A DNA stretch of 64,000 bases, from the NCBI RefSeq assembly GCF_005860765.1, contig NZ_VCEI01000028.1, positions 248,001 to 312,000 of the forward strand. The letters are read 5' to 3'. A program made the position numbers and the translations under genes. The DNA is from Dyadobacter sediminis (GTDB taxonomy: Bacteria > Bacteroidota > Bacteroidia > Cytophagales > Spirosomataceae). Shown piece by piece: positions 25,820 through 35,084 of this stretch (position 1 is its first letter; each line of letters starts with the position of its first letter). The notes below the pieces were generated by a model, which was given only the letters and a program-made list of their open reading frames with translations, searched no databases and had not been told where the DNA came from.

Positions 25820-26851
25820 GTGTCAAAACCAATACTAGTAATAAAGTTCGGTACAGCTTCTATTACACTTCCTTCCGGCGAGCCGGATATCCGGATCATT
25901 TCGGAAATAGCGCGCCAGGTTTCGGAAATTCATTCCGGCTATCGCATTATCATTGTTTCCTCCGGAGCGGTAGGTGCTGGAAAAGCATACATTCAGGATT
26001 ACAAAGGCACGATGACGCAGCGAAAAGCTGCTGCTTCAGTCGGAAATCCGTTGCTTGTCGGGTTGTATGCGACGCACTTTGCGCCTAATAAAATATATAT
26101 TGCACAAAGTCTTTGTGAAAGGCAGCATTTTGCAAACAGAAGTAAATTTCTTCAGTTAAAGGAAACGTTTGAAGAACTCTGGGAAAACAATATCATTCCG
26201 ATTGTCAATGAAAATGACGTGGTTAGTGACCGTGAGCTGAAATTTTCGGATAATGACGAACTTGCCACTTTGCTGGCAGTCGGCTTCGGCGCGGAAATAC
26301 TGATGTTCTGCACGTCGGTAGGCGGGCTTCTTGATGAGCAGGGGAAAATCTTGAGGAACGTATCCAATGTGAATGAAGTTTTTAAATTTGTAAGAACCGA
26401 TAAATCATTCCTCGGACTTGGCGGAATGGCTTCCAAACTTACCTTTGCCAAACTTGCAGCGCGTATGGCAATCCGGGTTATTATTTTTGGAATGAACGGA
26501 AAGGATGAATTGCTGGAAGCATTGCAGGGAAATGCCGGTACGCTTATTCAGCCGGGGAAAAGTACATTATCCGCCCGCAACCGCTGGCTTGGAAGCGGAG
26601 GGCTCGTATCCGGCAGATTACAGATTGATGAAGGCGCTTCGAAGGCTTTGTTAAAAAGAAAAAGTCTTCTGGCAGTGGGCGTGACCGAAGTGGATGGTGA
26701 TTTTGAATCCGGAGAAATCATCGAAATTTATTCGCACGAAAAAGAAATGATTGCCGTGGCAAGAGCGAGGGAAACTTCCTCGGCCATACGTGAAAACCTG
26801 AAAACACTGAATTTTGAAGTGGCGCATGCCAACGATATCGTTTTACTCTGA
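25820..26851 (+). CDS. proB: Glutamate 5-kinase
   Basis: The enzyme phosphorylates glutamate as the first step of proline synthesis. The product has an amino-acid-kinase domain (ILVIKFGTASITLPSGEPD, IVSSGAVGAGKAY, IPIVNENDVV) and a C-terminal PUA domain (RLQIDEGASKALLKRKSLLAVGVTEVDGDFESGEIIEI). I place the start at GTG 25820 (MSKPILVIKFG), near the usual family N-terminus; an in-frame GTG at 25781 would add 13 residues. The stop overlaps proA by one base (TGATG), so the two are translationally coupled. Confidence 0.92.
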   Translation: MSKPILVIKFGTASITLPSGEPDIRIISEIARQVSEIHSGYRIIIVSSGAVGAGKAYIQDYKGTMTQRKAAASVGNPLLVGLYATHFAPNKIYIAQSLCERQHFANRSKFLQLKETFEELWENNIIPIVNENDVVSDRELKFSDNDELATLLAVGFGAEILMFCTSVGGLLDEQGKILRNVSNVNEVFKFVRTDKSFLGLGGMASKLTFAKLAARMAIRVIIFGMNGKDELLEALQGNAGTLIQPGKSTLSARNRWLGSGGLVSGRLQIDEGASKALLKRKSLLAVGVTEVDGDFESGEIIEIYSHEKEMIAVARARETSSAIRENLKTLNFEVAHANDIVLL

Positions 26852-28101
26852 TGGAATCTATCTTACCTCTTTTAAAAGAAACCAGAAATGCATCTGCCGC
26901 AGTTCGCCGTCTGTCGGACGGGCAGCGTTCCGAATTGCTTGTTGCGCTTTCTGAACTGGTTTTATCCAATACCGAAAACATCATCATGGAAAACCGGAAA
27001 GATCTTGCATTGATGGACGATGCCGACCCGAAAAAGGACCGGCTGCTTCTGAATGAAAAAAGAATAAAAGATCTGGCGCAGAGTCTGCGTGATGTAGCCG
27101 CACTGCCCGATCCTTCCGGCGATATTTTTCCTGAAAAAACGATTGAACAAGGGCTTTCTTTAAAGAAAATTGCCGTGCCGCTCGGCGTTGTGGGTGTCAT
27201 TTACGAATCCCGCCCGAATGTAACGATTGATGTGGCTTCGCTTTGCCTGCGTTCTGCCAATGCATGCGTACTTAAAGGCGGAAAGGAAGCGCATTATTCC
27301 AATACATATCTGGTAAGTCTGATTCATAAAGCGCTAGAGCAGTTTAACATTCCGGCTGCGGCTGTCACGTTGTTGCCGACTGGTCGTGAATTTGTGGGCG
27401 AACTGCTCACAGCCACGCAATATGTAGATATCATTATTCCGCGTGGATCGGAAGGACTTATTAAATATGTTAGGCAAAATTCGCTTGTTCCGACGATTGA
27501 AACCGGAGCCGGCGTTTGTCATACGTATATTGAAAAAACAGGCGATCTGGATAAAGGAGTGCAGATTGTGGTCAATGCGAAAGTGTCGAAACCCTCGGCA
27601 TGCAATGCGCTGGATACAATCCTTGTTGATCGCGAGGTCGCAGAAAGCTTTTTGCCGAAATTAAAAGAGGATTTTATCAAATGGAATGTGGAGGTTTTCG
27701 CAGATGAAACTTCTTATCAAATTCTGGAAAACGCAGGTTATCCGTACTTGCAAAAAGCACAACCGGACGATTTCGGAAGAGAATTTCTGGATTTCAAATG
27801 TTCGGTAAAAATTGTGGACGGATTGGACGATGCATTGAAAAATATCGAAATGTATTCTTCACGTCATTCCGAGGCTATTGTGTCCGAAGATGAACATGCA
27901 GTTGAAACATTCCTTAAAGAAGTGGATGCAGCTTCGGTTTACGCCAATGCTTCTACCCGTTTTACAGACGGCGGCGTTTTTGCACTTGGCGCGGAAATCG
28001 GGATTTCTACGCAGAAATTACATGCAAGAGGGCCGTTTGCGCTGGAAAAGCTCGTGACTGAAAAATGGATTGTAAAAGGGGACGGACAGGTAAGATGGTA
28101 A
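26851..28101 (+). CDS. proA: Gamma-glutamyl phosphate reductase
   Basis: The enzyme reduces gamma-glutamyl phosphate to glutamate semialdehyde with NADPH, the second step of proline synthesis. The 416-residue aldehyde-dehydrogenase-like protein has VPLGVVGVIYESRPNVT, KGGKEAHYSN, and the catalytic cysteine Cys251 in SKPSACNALDT. It overlaps proB by one base and the next gene by one base (TAATG). Confidence 0.95.
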   Translation: MESILPLLKETRNASAAVRRLSDGQRSELLVALSELVLSNTENIIMENRKDLALMDDADPKKDRLLLNEKRIKDLAQSLRDVAALPDPSGDIFPEKTIEQGLSLKKIAVPLGVVGVIYESRPNVTIDVASLCLRSANACVLKGGKEAHYSNTYLVSLIHKALEQFNIPAAAVTLLPTGREFVGELLTATQYVDIIIPRGSEGLIKYVRQNSLVPTIETGAGVCHTYIEKTGDLDKGVQIVVNAKVSKPSACNALDTILVDREVAESFLPKLKEDFIKWNVEVFADETSYQILENAGYPYLQKAQPDDFGREFLDFKCSVKIVDGLDDALKNIEMYSSRHSEAIVSEDEHAVETFLKEVDAASVYANASTRFTDGGVFALGAEIGISTQKLHARGPFALEKLVTEKWIVKGDGQVRW

Positions 28102-29177
28102 TGACGCAGGAAAATTTAAAGTTGTACTCGGAAGAAGCAATTACGCTTTTAAAGCAGTTGATTGAATCGCCTTCGTTCAGCAGGGAAGAAACGCAGACTG
28201 CAGCATTGATTGTTGATTTTTTTACCAGGAAGAATATTCCTTTTCACACCAGGAAAAACAACATATGGGCTTATAACCTTCATTTTGATGAAAGAAAGCC
28301 TACGATTTTGCTGAATTCCCACCATGATACGGTAAAGCCCAATAAATCCTGGACGCTGGACCCTTTCAAAGCCATTACTGATGATGAAAAATTGTTTGGT
28401 TTGGGAAGTAATGATGCCGGAGGATGCCTTGTTTCACTGATTGCAACTTTTTGTCACTTTTATAATCGTGAAGATCTGCGTTATAATCTGGTTATGGCTG
28501 CAACGGCTGAAGAAGAAATATCCGGAAAAGACGGTTTGGAAATCGTCATTCCTGAACTGCCCGAAATTTCATTTGCTATCGTGGGCGAACCCACGGAAAT
28601 GAACCTTGCAGTTGCTGAAAAAGGCTTGCTGGTGCTGGATTGTACAGCCAAAGGAAAATCCGGACATGCAGCAAGGGAAGAAGGAGAAAATGCCATTTAT
28701 AAAGCACTGAATGATATTCAGTGGGTTTCAGATTTTCGTTTTCCGAAAGTTTCACCGACGCTGGGCCCGATCAAAATGTCGGTCACAATTATCAATGCGG
28801 GAACGCAGCATAATGTAGTGCCCGACGCCTGTACTTTCACGATTGATGTTAGGGTTACGGAACAATATTCGCTTGAAGAAATAATTGAAGTGATTCAGAA
28901 CAATATTCAGTCTGAGGTTTCCGCGAGATCAATCCGGCTGCGTCCGTCCAGCATTCCGATGGAACATCCGATTGTTCAGGAAGGCTTGAAGCTCGGCCGG
29001 ACTGCTTACGGTTCGCCAACAACTTCCGATCAGGCTCTACTGGATTGTCCGTCGTTGAAAATGGGACCCGGTCATTCAGCACGATCGCATAGTGCAGATG
29101 AATTTATTTATCTCCGGGAAATAGAAGAAGGCATTGCGCAGTATATAAAAATGCTGGAACAGGTTACCGCAGATTAA
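28101..29177 (+). CDS. argE: M20 family deacylase, probable N-acylornithine/N-acylcitrulline deacetylase
   Basis: The 358-residue M20 metallopeptidase has zinc ligands and catalytic residues at HHDTV (residues 74-78), NDAGG (Asp105), AEEE (residues 136-139) and GEPTE. It contains the M20 dimerisation segment GKSGHAAREEGENAIYKAL. In pathways with ArgF', deacylation follows transcarbamylation, which fits a gene next to the arginine cluster. Its start overlaps the proA stop, so it is in the proBA operon. The acyl group removed is not known. Confidence 0.85.
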   Translation: MTQENLKLYSEEAITLLKQLIESPSFSREETQTAALIVDFFTRKNIPFHTRKNNIWAYNLHFDERKPTILLNSHHDTVKPNKSWTLDPFKAITDDEKLFGLGSNDAGGCLVSLIATFCHFYNREDLRYNLVMAATAEEEISGKDGLEIVIPELPEISFAIVGEPTEMNLAVAEKGLLVLDCTAKGKSGHAAREEGENAIYKALNDIQWVSDFRFPKVSPTLGPIKMSVTIINAGTQHNVVPDACTFTIDVRVTEQYSLEEIIEVIQNNIQSEVSARSIRLRPSSIPMEHPIVQEGLKLGRTAYGSPTTSDQALLDCPSLKMGPGHSARSHSADEFIYLREIEEGIAQYIKMLEQVTAD

Positions 29178-29218
29178 GGAAATTATCTTTTATTTAAACT
29201 GAAAGACAATTAATTGCC

Positions 29219-30046
29219 ATGCGATTTTACACAGAAGAAGACGTTCGGTCATTTGATGCTGCCAGATTTTTATATATTAAAACTTCTCTGGCGGATCACA
29301 CTTTTACCATAACGCTGAACCGGCCGCACAAGCGCAATGCGTTCACTCCTTCCATGGCTGCCGAAATTACTTTTGCGCTGGCCTTTGCACATTATCACAG
29401 CGATGTAAGGTGCATTATCATCAATGCAGAAGGACCTGTTTTCTGCGCCGGAGCTGACCTGAATGCCTTTCATGACTTAGCCGCGGATACAGAAAACACT
29501 TCCTTGCCGGCTGCGCGTGAAGAAATAAGGCTCGGAGATGCCTTTGCCGAATTGCTGAAACCAAGCATTGCACAAGTGGAAGGCGCTGTTATTGCGGGAG
29601 GATTTCTGATGGTTTGCGGCTGCACATTCGTAGTTTGTACCAATGAATGCACTTTCAGTCTGCCGGAAGTAAAACGCGGCATATGGCCGATGCAGGTTAT
29701 GGCTTCATTGCTGAACATTATTCCGCCCAGAAAGATACTGGAAATGGCAATAACCGGTAAATCCTACAATGCCGATGAAGCTTTTCAGGCAGGACTTGTT
29801 ACTTCAGTTACAGAAAAGGAAAGTATTGCTGAACACGTAAAAACGCTTGCAACAGAAATTTGCCGGAATGCACCTTTGGCCATTCAGTCGGGAATGAAAG
29901 CACTGACAAAATTAAGGAATATTCCTCCAAATGAGCAGCATGCTTTTCTTAAAGCACAACTGGATCATTTGCTTCAAACGGAAGATGCAAGAGAAGGCAC
30001 ACGGGCTTTCAAAGAAAAAAGAACTCCTGTCTGGAAAGGTAAATAG
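29219..30046 (+). CDS. Enoyl-CoA hydratase/isomerase family protein
   Basis: The 275-residue crotonase-fold protein has FTITLNRPHKRNAFTPSM, the oxyanion-hole segment VFCAGADLNAF, and a second oxyanion strand (EGAVIAGGFLMVCGC). Possible activities are enoyl-CoA hydratase or isomerase. The residues that normally mark the hydratase are not obvious, so the substrate is open. It is 41 bases after the deacylase gene and convergent with rng. Confidence 0.88.
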   Translation: MRFYTEEDVRSFDAARFLYIKTSLADHTFTITLNRPHKRNAFTPSMAAEITFALAFAHYHSDVRCIIINAEGPVFCAGADLNAFHDLAADTENTSLPAAREEIRLGDAFAELLKPSIAQVEGAVIAGGFLMVCGCTFVVCTNECTFSLPEVKRGIWPMQVMASLLNIIPPRKILEMAITGKSYNADEAFQAGLVTSVTEKESIAEHVKTLATEICRNAPLAIQSGMKALTKLRNIPPNEQHAFLKAQLDHLLQTEDAREGTRAFKEKRTPVWKGK

Positions 30047-30070
30047 CAACGCCGACTTTCAAATGCCGTT

Positions 30071-31633
30071 CTAGTTTCCGGGAACAATCTCTATTTCTTC
30101 TCCGTACTGATTATGGAATTTGAAATCCACAACGCCAAGAGACGAGTCTTTAATCAGCTTAACCCATGTTTTGTAACGAAAAAGCCATTTCACCTGTTCT
30201 GAAATCAGCCCTTTTGTAAAGTAGGAGTGAAGGAAGGGATGAAGTGAAATTGTGATTCCCCGCTCGTTCTGCTTGGTCAGAATATAATCCAGATTGTTGG
30301 CAATCACATCCGATACAAGAATACTAGCCTGAATCGTACCCGTTCCGCCACAAGTAGGGCAGGTTTCACGCGTTACGATATTCATTTCCGGCCGTACGCG
30401 CTGGCGTGTAATTTGCAGCAGGCCGAATTTTGAAAGCGGAAGGATCGTGTATTTCGAACGGTCGCCTTTCATTTCATCGCGCATGATATCAAAAAGCGTA
30501 CGTTTGTTTTCCGCTTTTTTCATGTCGATAAAATCCACGACGATAATTCCGCCCATATCGCGAAGACGCAGTTGTCTGGCAATTTCTTTGGCTGCCTCCA
30601 CATTCACGCTTAAAGCAGTAGCTTCCTGATCTTCTTCCGAATTGGACTTATTTCCGCTGTTAACGTCAATAACGTGTAAAGCTTCGGTATGTTCAATGAT
30701 CAGATAACCGCCGTTTGGCAAGCTTACAGAACGTCCGAACAAGGATTTGATCTGTTTTTCCAGACCGAATTGTTCGAAGATCTTGTTTTTGCCATTATGT
30801 AACCTGAGAATGTTTTCCTTGTCCGGCGCAATGTTGTGAATATAGGCTTTGATGTCGTCGTAAACCTCTTTTGAATCCACAGTAATGCTGTCAAAAGATT
30901 CATTAAGCATGTCACGGATAATGGAAGAGGCACGATTCATTTCACCGATTACGCGGTCGCGCGGCTTGGCATCACGAAGGTTTTTAATACCGTTTTCCCA
31001 TTTATCAAGGCAATCCTGCAAATCCTTGTTCAGTTCGTCCACATCTTTTCCGGTCGCAACGGTGCGGATGATTACACCGAAATTGGCCGGCTTGATGGAC
31101 GACATCAGGCGCTGTAACCGGTTTCTTTCCTGTTTATCCGTAATCTTTTTGGAAAGGTTTACAGAATTGGAAAAAGGAACCAGTACAATGTAACGGCCTG
31201 CTATGGAAATATCACAGGACAGACGCGGGCCTTTTGTAGAGATAGGCTCTTTGACGATCTGTACAAGAATCGGCTGATTCTTTGAAAGGACTTTATCAAT
31301 TTTTCCAAGCTTTTCAATTTCAGGTTCCATCTTGAAATTGTTCAGTTTGCCTGAATTGACACGCTTGGAAATTACATCCTTTGTAAGCTTGTTGAGAGAA
31401 TTGATGTTAGGCCCTAAATCCAGATAATGCAGAAACGCATCTTTTTCAAATCCGACATCCACAAACGCGGCATTCAGCCCCGCGACCAGCTTTCTGACCG
31501 TACCAAGATAAATATCCCCGACGGTAAAGCTCTGATCCGGTGTTTCGACGTGATATTCTAAAAGACGTTTATCCTGCAAAAGGGCTATACGTTCTCCCTT
31601 TTGAGTAGAATTGATTAGTAATTCGTTACTCAA
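30071..31633 (-). CDS. rng: Ribonuclease E/G family endoribonuclease
   Basis: The 520-residue protein matches RNase G/E. It has an S1-like domain with VGDIYLGTVRKLVAGLNAAFVDVG near residues 38-60, the catalytic region GGIIVVDFIDMKKAENKRTLFDIM, and the zinc-link motif CPTCGGTG near residue 430. The long acidic scaffold of E. coli RNase E is missing, so it is RNase-G-like in length. It processes rRNA and decays mRNA. It lies downstream of the bS22-like gene with a hairpin between them. Confidence 0.95.
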   Translation of the reverse strand: MSNELLINSTQKGERIALLQDKRLLEYHVETPDQSFTVGDIYLGTVRKLVAGLNAAFVDVGFEKDAFLHYLDLGPNINSLNKLTKDVISKRVNSGKLNNFKMEPEIEKLGKIDKVLSKNQPILVQIVKEPISTKGPRLSCDISIAGRYIVLVPFSNSVNLSKKITDKQERNRLQRLMSSIKPANFGVIIRTVATGKDVDELNKDLQDCLDKWENGIKNLRDAKPRDRVIGEMNRASSIIRDMLNESFDSITVDSKEVYDDIKAYIHNIAPDKENILRLHNGKNKIFEQFGLEKQIKSLFGRSVSLPNGGYLIIEHTEALHVIDVNSGNKSNSEEDQEATALSVNVEAAKEIARQLRLRDMGGIIVVDFIDMKKAENKRTLFDIMRDEMKGDRSKYTILPLSKFGLLQITRQRVRPEMNIVTRETCPTCGGTGTIQASILVSDVIANNLDYILTKQNERGITISLHPFLHSYFTKGLISEQVKWLFRYKTWVKLIKDSSLGVVDFKFHNQYGEEIEIVPGN

Positions 31634-31723
31634 TGTTCAACCAACTGAATGGCTATATAATGTTGATAATTAACCTCCCGCATTTCAAGACTGAAAGGGG
31701 CAATACATACGAGGTGAAGAAGG

Positions 31724-31756
31724 CATGACCGGATTTTTTGTCAAAATCCGGTCATG
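31724..31756 (-). terminator. Hairpin between the bS22-like gene and rng
   Basis: CATGACCGGATTTT and AAAATCCGGTCATG form a perfect 14-bp stem with a 5-base loop. T-rich sequence is inside the stem rather than after it on the minus strand, so it could be a terminator, attenuator or processing site. Confidence 0.65.
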
Positions 31757-31760
31757 ATTA

Positions 31761-31850
31761 TTATTTCTTCTTATGTCTGTTTTTTCTAAGGCGTTTCTTT
31801 CTCTTGTGAGTGGAAATCTTATGTCTTTTTCTTTTCTTTCCGCAAGGCAT
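31761..31850 (-). CDS. 29-residue basic ribosomal protein, bS22-like (AURKAIP1/COX24 domain)
   Basis: The ATG at 31850 opens a 29-codon frame reading MPCGKKRKRHKISTHKRKK and then basic residues to a TAA at 31761-31763. The composition is almost entirely Lys, Arg and His. Such peptides are annotated in Bacteroidota as AURKAIP1/COX24-domain proteins and resemble actinobacterial bS22. A ribosomal small-subunit role is inferred from family knowledge, not from the sequence alone. It lies 44 bases after the TPR gene and 11 bases before the hairpin ahead of rng. Confidence 0.85.
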   Translation of the reverse strand: MPCGKKRKRHKISTHKRKKRLRKNRHKKK

Positions 31851-31894
31851 AACTTGTGTCGTTTATAAATAAAAAATGATTTTCTTATTTCTGT

Positions 31895-32740
31895 TTATCC
31901 ATTATTCATCCGGTCTTCCAGTTCGCCGATAGCCTGTTGAATAACCGGATCTTTTTCTTCTTTTTTGACCTCCGACAGAATCTTACGCGCTTGTTCCTTA
32001 TCGCCCAGTTCTACAAGAGTCAGCCCCAAATAGAATTTTGCTTTTGTATTGGCAGGGTTATTCGTTAAAATCTGTCTGAATCTGTCGGCAGCTTTGGAAT
32101 ACTGGTTGGACCGCATGGATAAAATCCCCAGATTGAACAATGCAAGTTCATTGGTAGGATCCGTATCAATGACTTCGCGCAGCATCAGAATACCCTGCAT
32201 GGGATTTTCTGTATTTACGTAAGTCATAGCCATGTTGGCTTTTGCAGCGAGTAAGCCAGGATTCTGGTCAATTGCTTTCTGGTAATATTCCCGGGTTTTA
32301 GCGCCGAGATTTTTTGCTTTCTGATCATCCACTGCAAAACCGTATGCTTCGTAATAACGATCGCCGGTTCTTACAAGATTGTCAATGGTCGGAGATAAAA
32401 GGGTAACTTTCTCTGCGTAGAAAGCGGCACTGTCAAATTTCTGAAGTTCTGCAAATTTATCGGACAACTTCAATCCGGCCGTTATCTTTTCTTTTTCACC
32501 CGCCTGAATGAAGCCACTTCTGAGCTGATCGACTATTTTCTGCTGATCCGGTGATAAAGTGGCTCCATCATGCGACTGCGGAGATGTTTCCGGAGCAGAT
32601 GGTTTTGCAGCTGCGGCCGTCTGGCTTCTCTCTTTGTCCATTTCTTTTCCTTTTGTATTCACAACAACCTTGGGAAGGCTGAAAAGCGTTCCAACCAGCG
32701 CTACTGCAAATACACATGAAAGTAAAATAGACTTTTTCAT
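31895..32740 (-). CDS. TPR-repeat protein, membrane anchored or exported
   Basis: The 281-residue protein starts with MKKSILLSCVFAVALVGTLF, probably a signal anchor, then a low-complexity linker rich in Ala, Pro and Ser (residues 35-65). At least three to four TPR-like helical hairpins follow, including LAAKANMAMTYVNTENPMQGIL, ALFNLGILSMRSNQYSKAADRF and AKFYLGLTLVELGDKEQA. It is 30 bases downstream of the HU gene and likely in the same operon as the bS22-like gene. The specific partner is unknown. Confidence 0.85.
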   Translation of the reverse strand: MKKSILLSCVFAVALVGTLFSLPKVVVNTKGKEMDKERSQTAAAAKPSAPETSPQSHDGATLSPDQQKIVDQLRSGFIQAGEKEKITAGLKLSDKFAELQKFDSAAFYAEKVTLLSPTIDNLVRTGDRYYEAYGFAVDDQKAKNLGAKTREYYQKAIDQNPGLLAAKANMAMTYVNTENPMQGILMLREVIDTDPTNELALFNLGILSMRSNQYSKAADRFRQILTNNPANTKAKFYLGLTLVELGDKEQARKILSEVKKEEKDPVIQQAIGELEDRMNNG

Positions 32741-32769
32741 ACTTTTATAACCTACGCCTTTTCAGGGAA

Positions 32770-33075
32770 TTACTTTTCAGCGACTGCTTTCAGTTTGTCA
32801 CTTTCCTTAACTTGCTCAACAAAAACTTTTGCAGGCTTGAAGCTTGGCACAAAATGCTCATCGATAATCATTGAAGTTCCCTTCGAAATATTACGGGCAA
32901 CCTTACGCGCACGCTTTTTATTAATGAAACTACCGAAACCTCTTACATAAAGGTTCTCACCATCAGAAAGGGAGTCCTTTACTACGGTGAAAAACGATTC
33001 TAGCGTTTGTTGAACATCGCCCTTGTCTACACCTGTTTTCTCAGAAATCTGTGCGATTACGTCTGCCTTAGTCAC
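32770..33075 (-). CDS. HU/IHF-family DNA-binding protein
   Basis: The 101-residue protein matches bacterial HU/IHF: MTKADVIAQISEKTGVDKGDVQQTL, GENLYVRGFGSFINKKRARKVARN and the C-terminal VPSFKPAKVF. It bends DNA and organises the nucleoid. It is slightly longer than E. coli HU owing to a charged tail. It is divergent from mutY and leads the run HU, TPR, bS22-like, rng. Confidence 0.95.
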   Translation of the reverse strand: MTKADVIAQISEKTGVDKGDVQQTLESFFTVVKDSLSDGENLYVRGFGSFINKKRARKVARNISKGTSMIIDEHFVPSFKPAKVFVEQVKESDKLKAVAEK

Positions 33076-33141
33076 TTTGATTGTTTACTTTAAGTGGATA
33101 TTATTTCATTTATTTACTTGCTCCTCTGAAATTTGGGAACA

Positions 33142-33149
33142 CAAAGGTA
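33142..33149 (-). promoter_or_regulatory. Bacteroidota -7 element for the HU gene
   Basis: On the minus strand TACCTTTG matches TAnnTTTG exactly, about 66 bases before the HU start. A -33 TTG at normal spacing is not obvious. Confidence 0.5.
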
Positions 33150-33234
33150 CGGTAATTTTACCAGAATTTAAAAGAATGGCATTTTCATTTTTTTTCTAAA
33201 TGGTTAAAAAACAGCGTACATAAGTACAAACATT

Positions 33235-34314
33235 ATGGTACCAGATCATTTTCAGGTAATTGATTTTAATAAAAAACTTAAATCTTGGTATCTCAAAAAC
33301 CATCGTCCGCTGCTCTGGCGACAGACTACCGACCCGTATAAAATATGGTTGTCTGAAATAATTTTACAGCAGACACGCGTGGCACATGGAACTCCGTATT
33401 ATGAGAAATTCCTGCATCATTATCCGACTGTATTCGACCTGGCCAATGCGGATGAGCGCGATGTGCTGCGGCTCTGGCAGGGACTTGGCTATTACTCAAG
33501 AGCAAGAAACATGCATTTTACAGCAAGGCAGATTGTGAATGAATACGGAGGCAGATTTCCTGAAACGGCTGCAAAACTGTCAAAGCTGAAAGGGCTTGGA
33601 AACTACACTGCAGCCGCCATTGCTTCCTTTGCTTTCGGCGAAGCAGTTGCTGCCATCGACGGCAATGTATACCGCGTTATGTCGAGAATTTTCGGAATTC
33701 AGTCGGACATGCTGAGCAATGAAGGTAAAAAGGAGTTTGCAGCGCTGGCAAAAGAGCTTGTTTCACATGAAGATCCGGCAACCTATAACCAGGCCATGAT
33801 CGAGTTCGGTGCTATCCAGTGTGTGCCCGTATCGCCGGATTGTTCCGTTTGTCCTTTTAATGACATCTGTTATGCATATGCGTTTAAAATGCAGAATCAG
33901 CTTCCGGTTAAATCCAAAAAAGGAGCTGTAAAAAAGCGTTTCTTTAATTATTTCATCATTCAGAAAGGAGAAAAGCTTGCCCTTAGGGAAAGAACTGCAA
34001 AGGATATCTGGAAAGGGCTTTACGACTTCTTTCTTGTAGAATCCGCAAAGCCGCTCGTCTCACCTGAAGATTTTGCCGGTTATAAAACGCTGAATGAACT
34101 GTCGCAAACAGGCATCATCAGGGAAATACCTAAAGAATACATCCACGTACTTTCACATCAGAAGCTGCATGTGCATTTCTGGTGGATCACAGTTCCGCTG
34201 GAAAAAAGTCCGGATTTGCCTGAAAACCTTGCATTTTACTCAAAAGAAGAAGTGGAAGAACTGCCAAAACCGATCCTGATCGATACCGTTTTGAAAGAAG
34301 TGCATTATTTGTAA
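33235..34314 (+). CDS. mutY: A/G-specific adenine glycosylase
   Basis: The enzyme removes adenine opposite 8-oxoG in base excision repair. The 359-residue protein has the helix-hairpin-helix LKGLGNYTAAAIASFAFGE, catalytic Asp142 (AAIDGNVYRVMSR), Glu41 (LSEIILQQTRV), and a [4Fe-4S] cluster C196-x6-C203-x2-C206-x5-C212. A C-terminal NUDIX-like domain follows. It is the first gene of mutY-ssb-gldE, a Bacteroidota arrangement. Confidence 0.96.
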   Translation: MVPDHFQVIDFNKKLKSWYLKNHRPLLWRQTTDPYKIWLSEIILQQTRVAHGTPYYEKFLHHYPTVFDLANADERDVLRLWQGLGYYSRARNMHFTARQIVNEYGGRFPETAAKLSKLKGLGNYTAAAIASFAFGEAVAAIDGNVYRVMSRIFGIQSDMLSNEGKKEFAALAKELVSHEDPATYNQAMIEFGAIQCVPVSPDCSVCPFNDICYAYAFKMQNQLPVKSKKGAVKKRFFNYFIIQKGEKLALRERTAKDIWKGLYDFFLVESAKPLVSPEDFAGYKTLNELSQTGIIREIPKEYIHVLSHQKLHVHFWWITVPLEKSPDLPENLAFYSKEEVEELPKPILIDTVLKEVHYL

Positions 34315-34467
34315 AAGAATCCGGATATTGTTTATGCCGGTATCATTTCACATCTATAAAGTATTTTTACAGGATTCATTCGTTTAAAATTGGTAGGAAG
34401 GTATAAAAAGCTTTCGGATCCGTTATCTTTAAAATCTGTTTTTAAAAATCATTGACAATCAGAAATC

Positions 34468-34941
34468 ATGGCAGGAAGTGTTAATAAAGTAATTTTAATA
34501 GGAAATCTGGGAAGTGATCCCGAAGTAAGATACCTCGAAAGCGGATCGGCAGTGGCTAAATTCAACATTGCTACGACGGAATCGTATACCAATAAAAACG
34601 GCGAAAGAGTTGACAATACCGAATGGCACCGGATTGAACTGTGGGAAGGGCTTGCCAAAGTGGCCGAAAAATATCTTAAAAAAGGGAATCAGGTTTATAT
34701 CGAAGGCCGTATCCGTACCGATAGCTGGACTGACAAGGAAGGACAGCAAAGAACCGGAATAACCATTCGTGCCAACAGCATGACTTTACTCGGCGGCCCG
34801 GCCGGCTCCGGCGCAGGAACCGACCCGAATCAGGGTTATACCCAATCATTAGCGCCAAGAAGCAGTCAGCCTGCGCGTTCATCCGATCCGATTCCGCCGG
34901 CACTGGCAGCAGGCAACGATGACGATGATTTGCCGTTCTGA
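34468..34941 (+). CDS. ssb: Single-stranded DNA-binding protein
   Basis: The 157-residue protein has the OB-fold MAGSVNKVILIGNLGSDPEVRYLESG and WHRIELWEGLAKVAEKYLKKG, then a Gly/Pro/Ser-rich tail ending DDDDLPF, the conserved protein-binding tip. It is 153 bases after mutY and 143 bases before gldE. Confidence 0.97.
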   Translation: MAGSVNKVILIGNLGSDPEVRYLESGSAVAKFNIATTESYTNKNGERVDNTEWHRIELWEGLAKVAEKYLKKGNQVYIEGRIRTDSWTDKEGQQRTGITIRANSMTLLGGPAGSGAGTDPNQGYTQSLAPRSSQPARSSDPIPPALAAGNDDDDLPF

Positions 34942-35084
34942 TATATAACATTCCTGTTTATGAAAGCGGTTCTGCCCGGAAAAATGCTTATTTCAATTTT
35001 TGAAACTATTTGGAATAATATTTATGAGCAGAATCGCTACATTTAAACAAATGAAAGTTTGTTGTAAACTTTTCCTGACATTTC

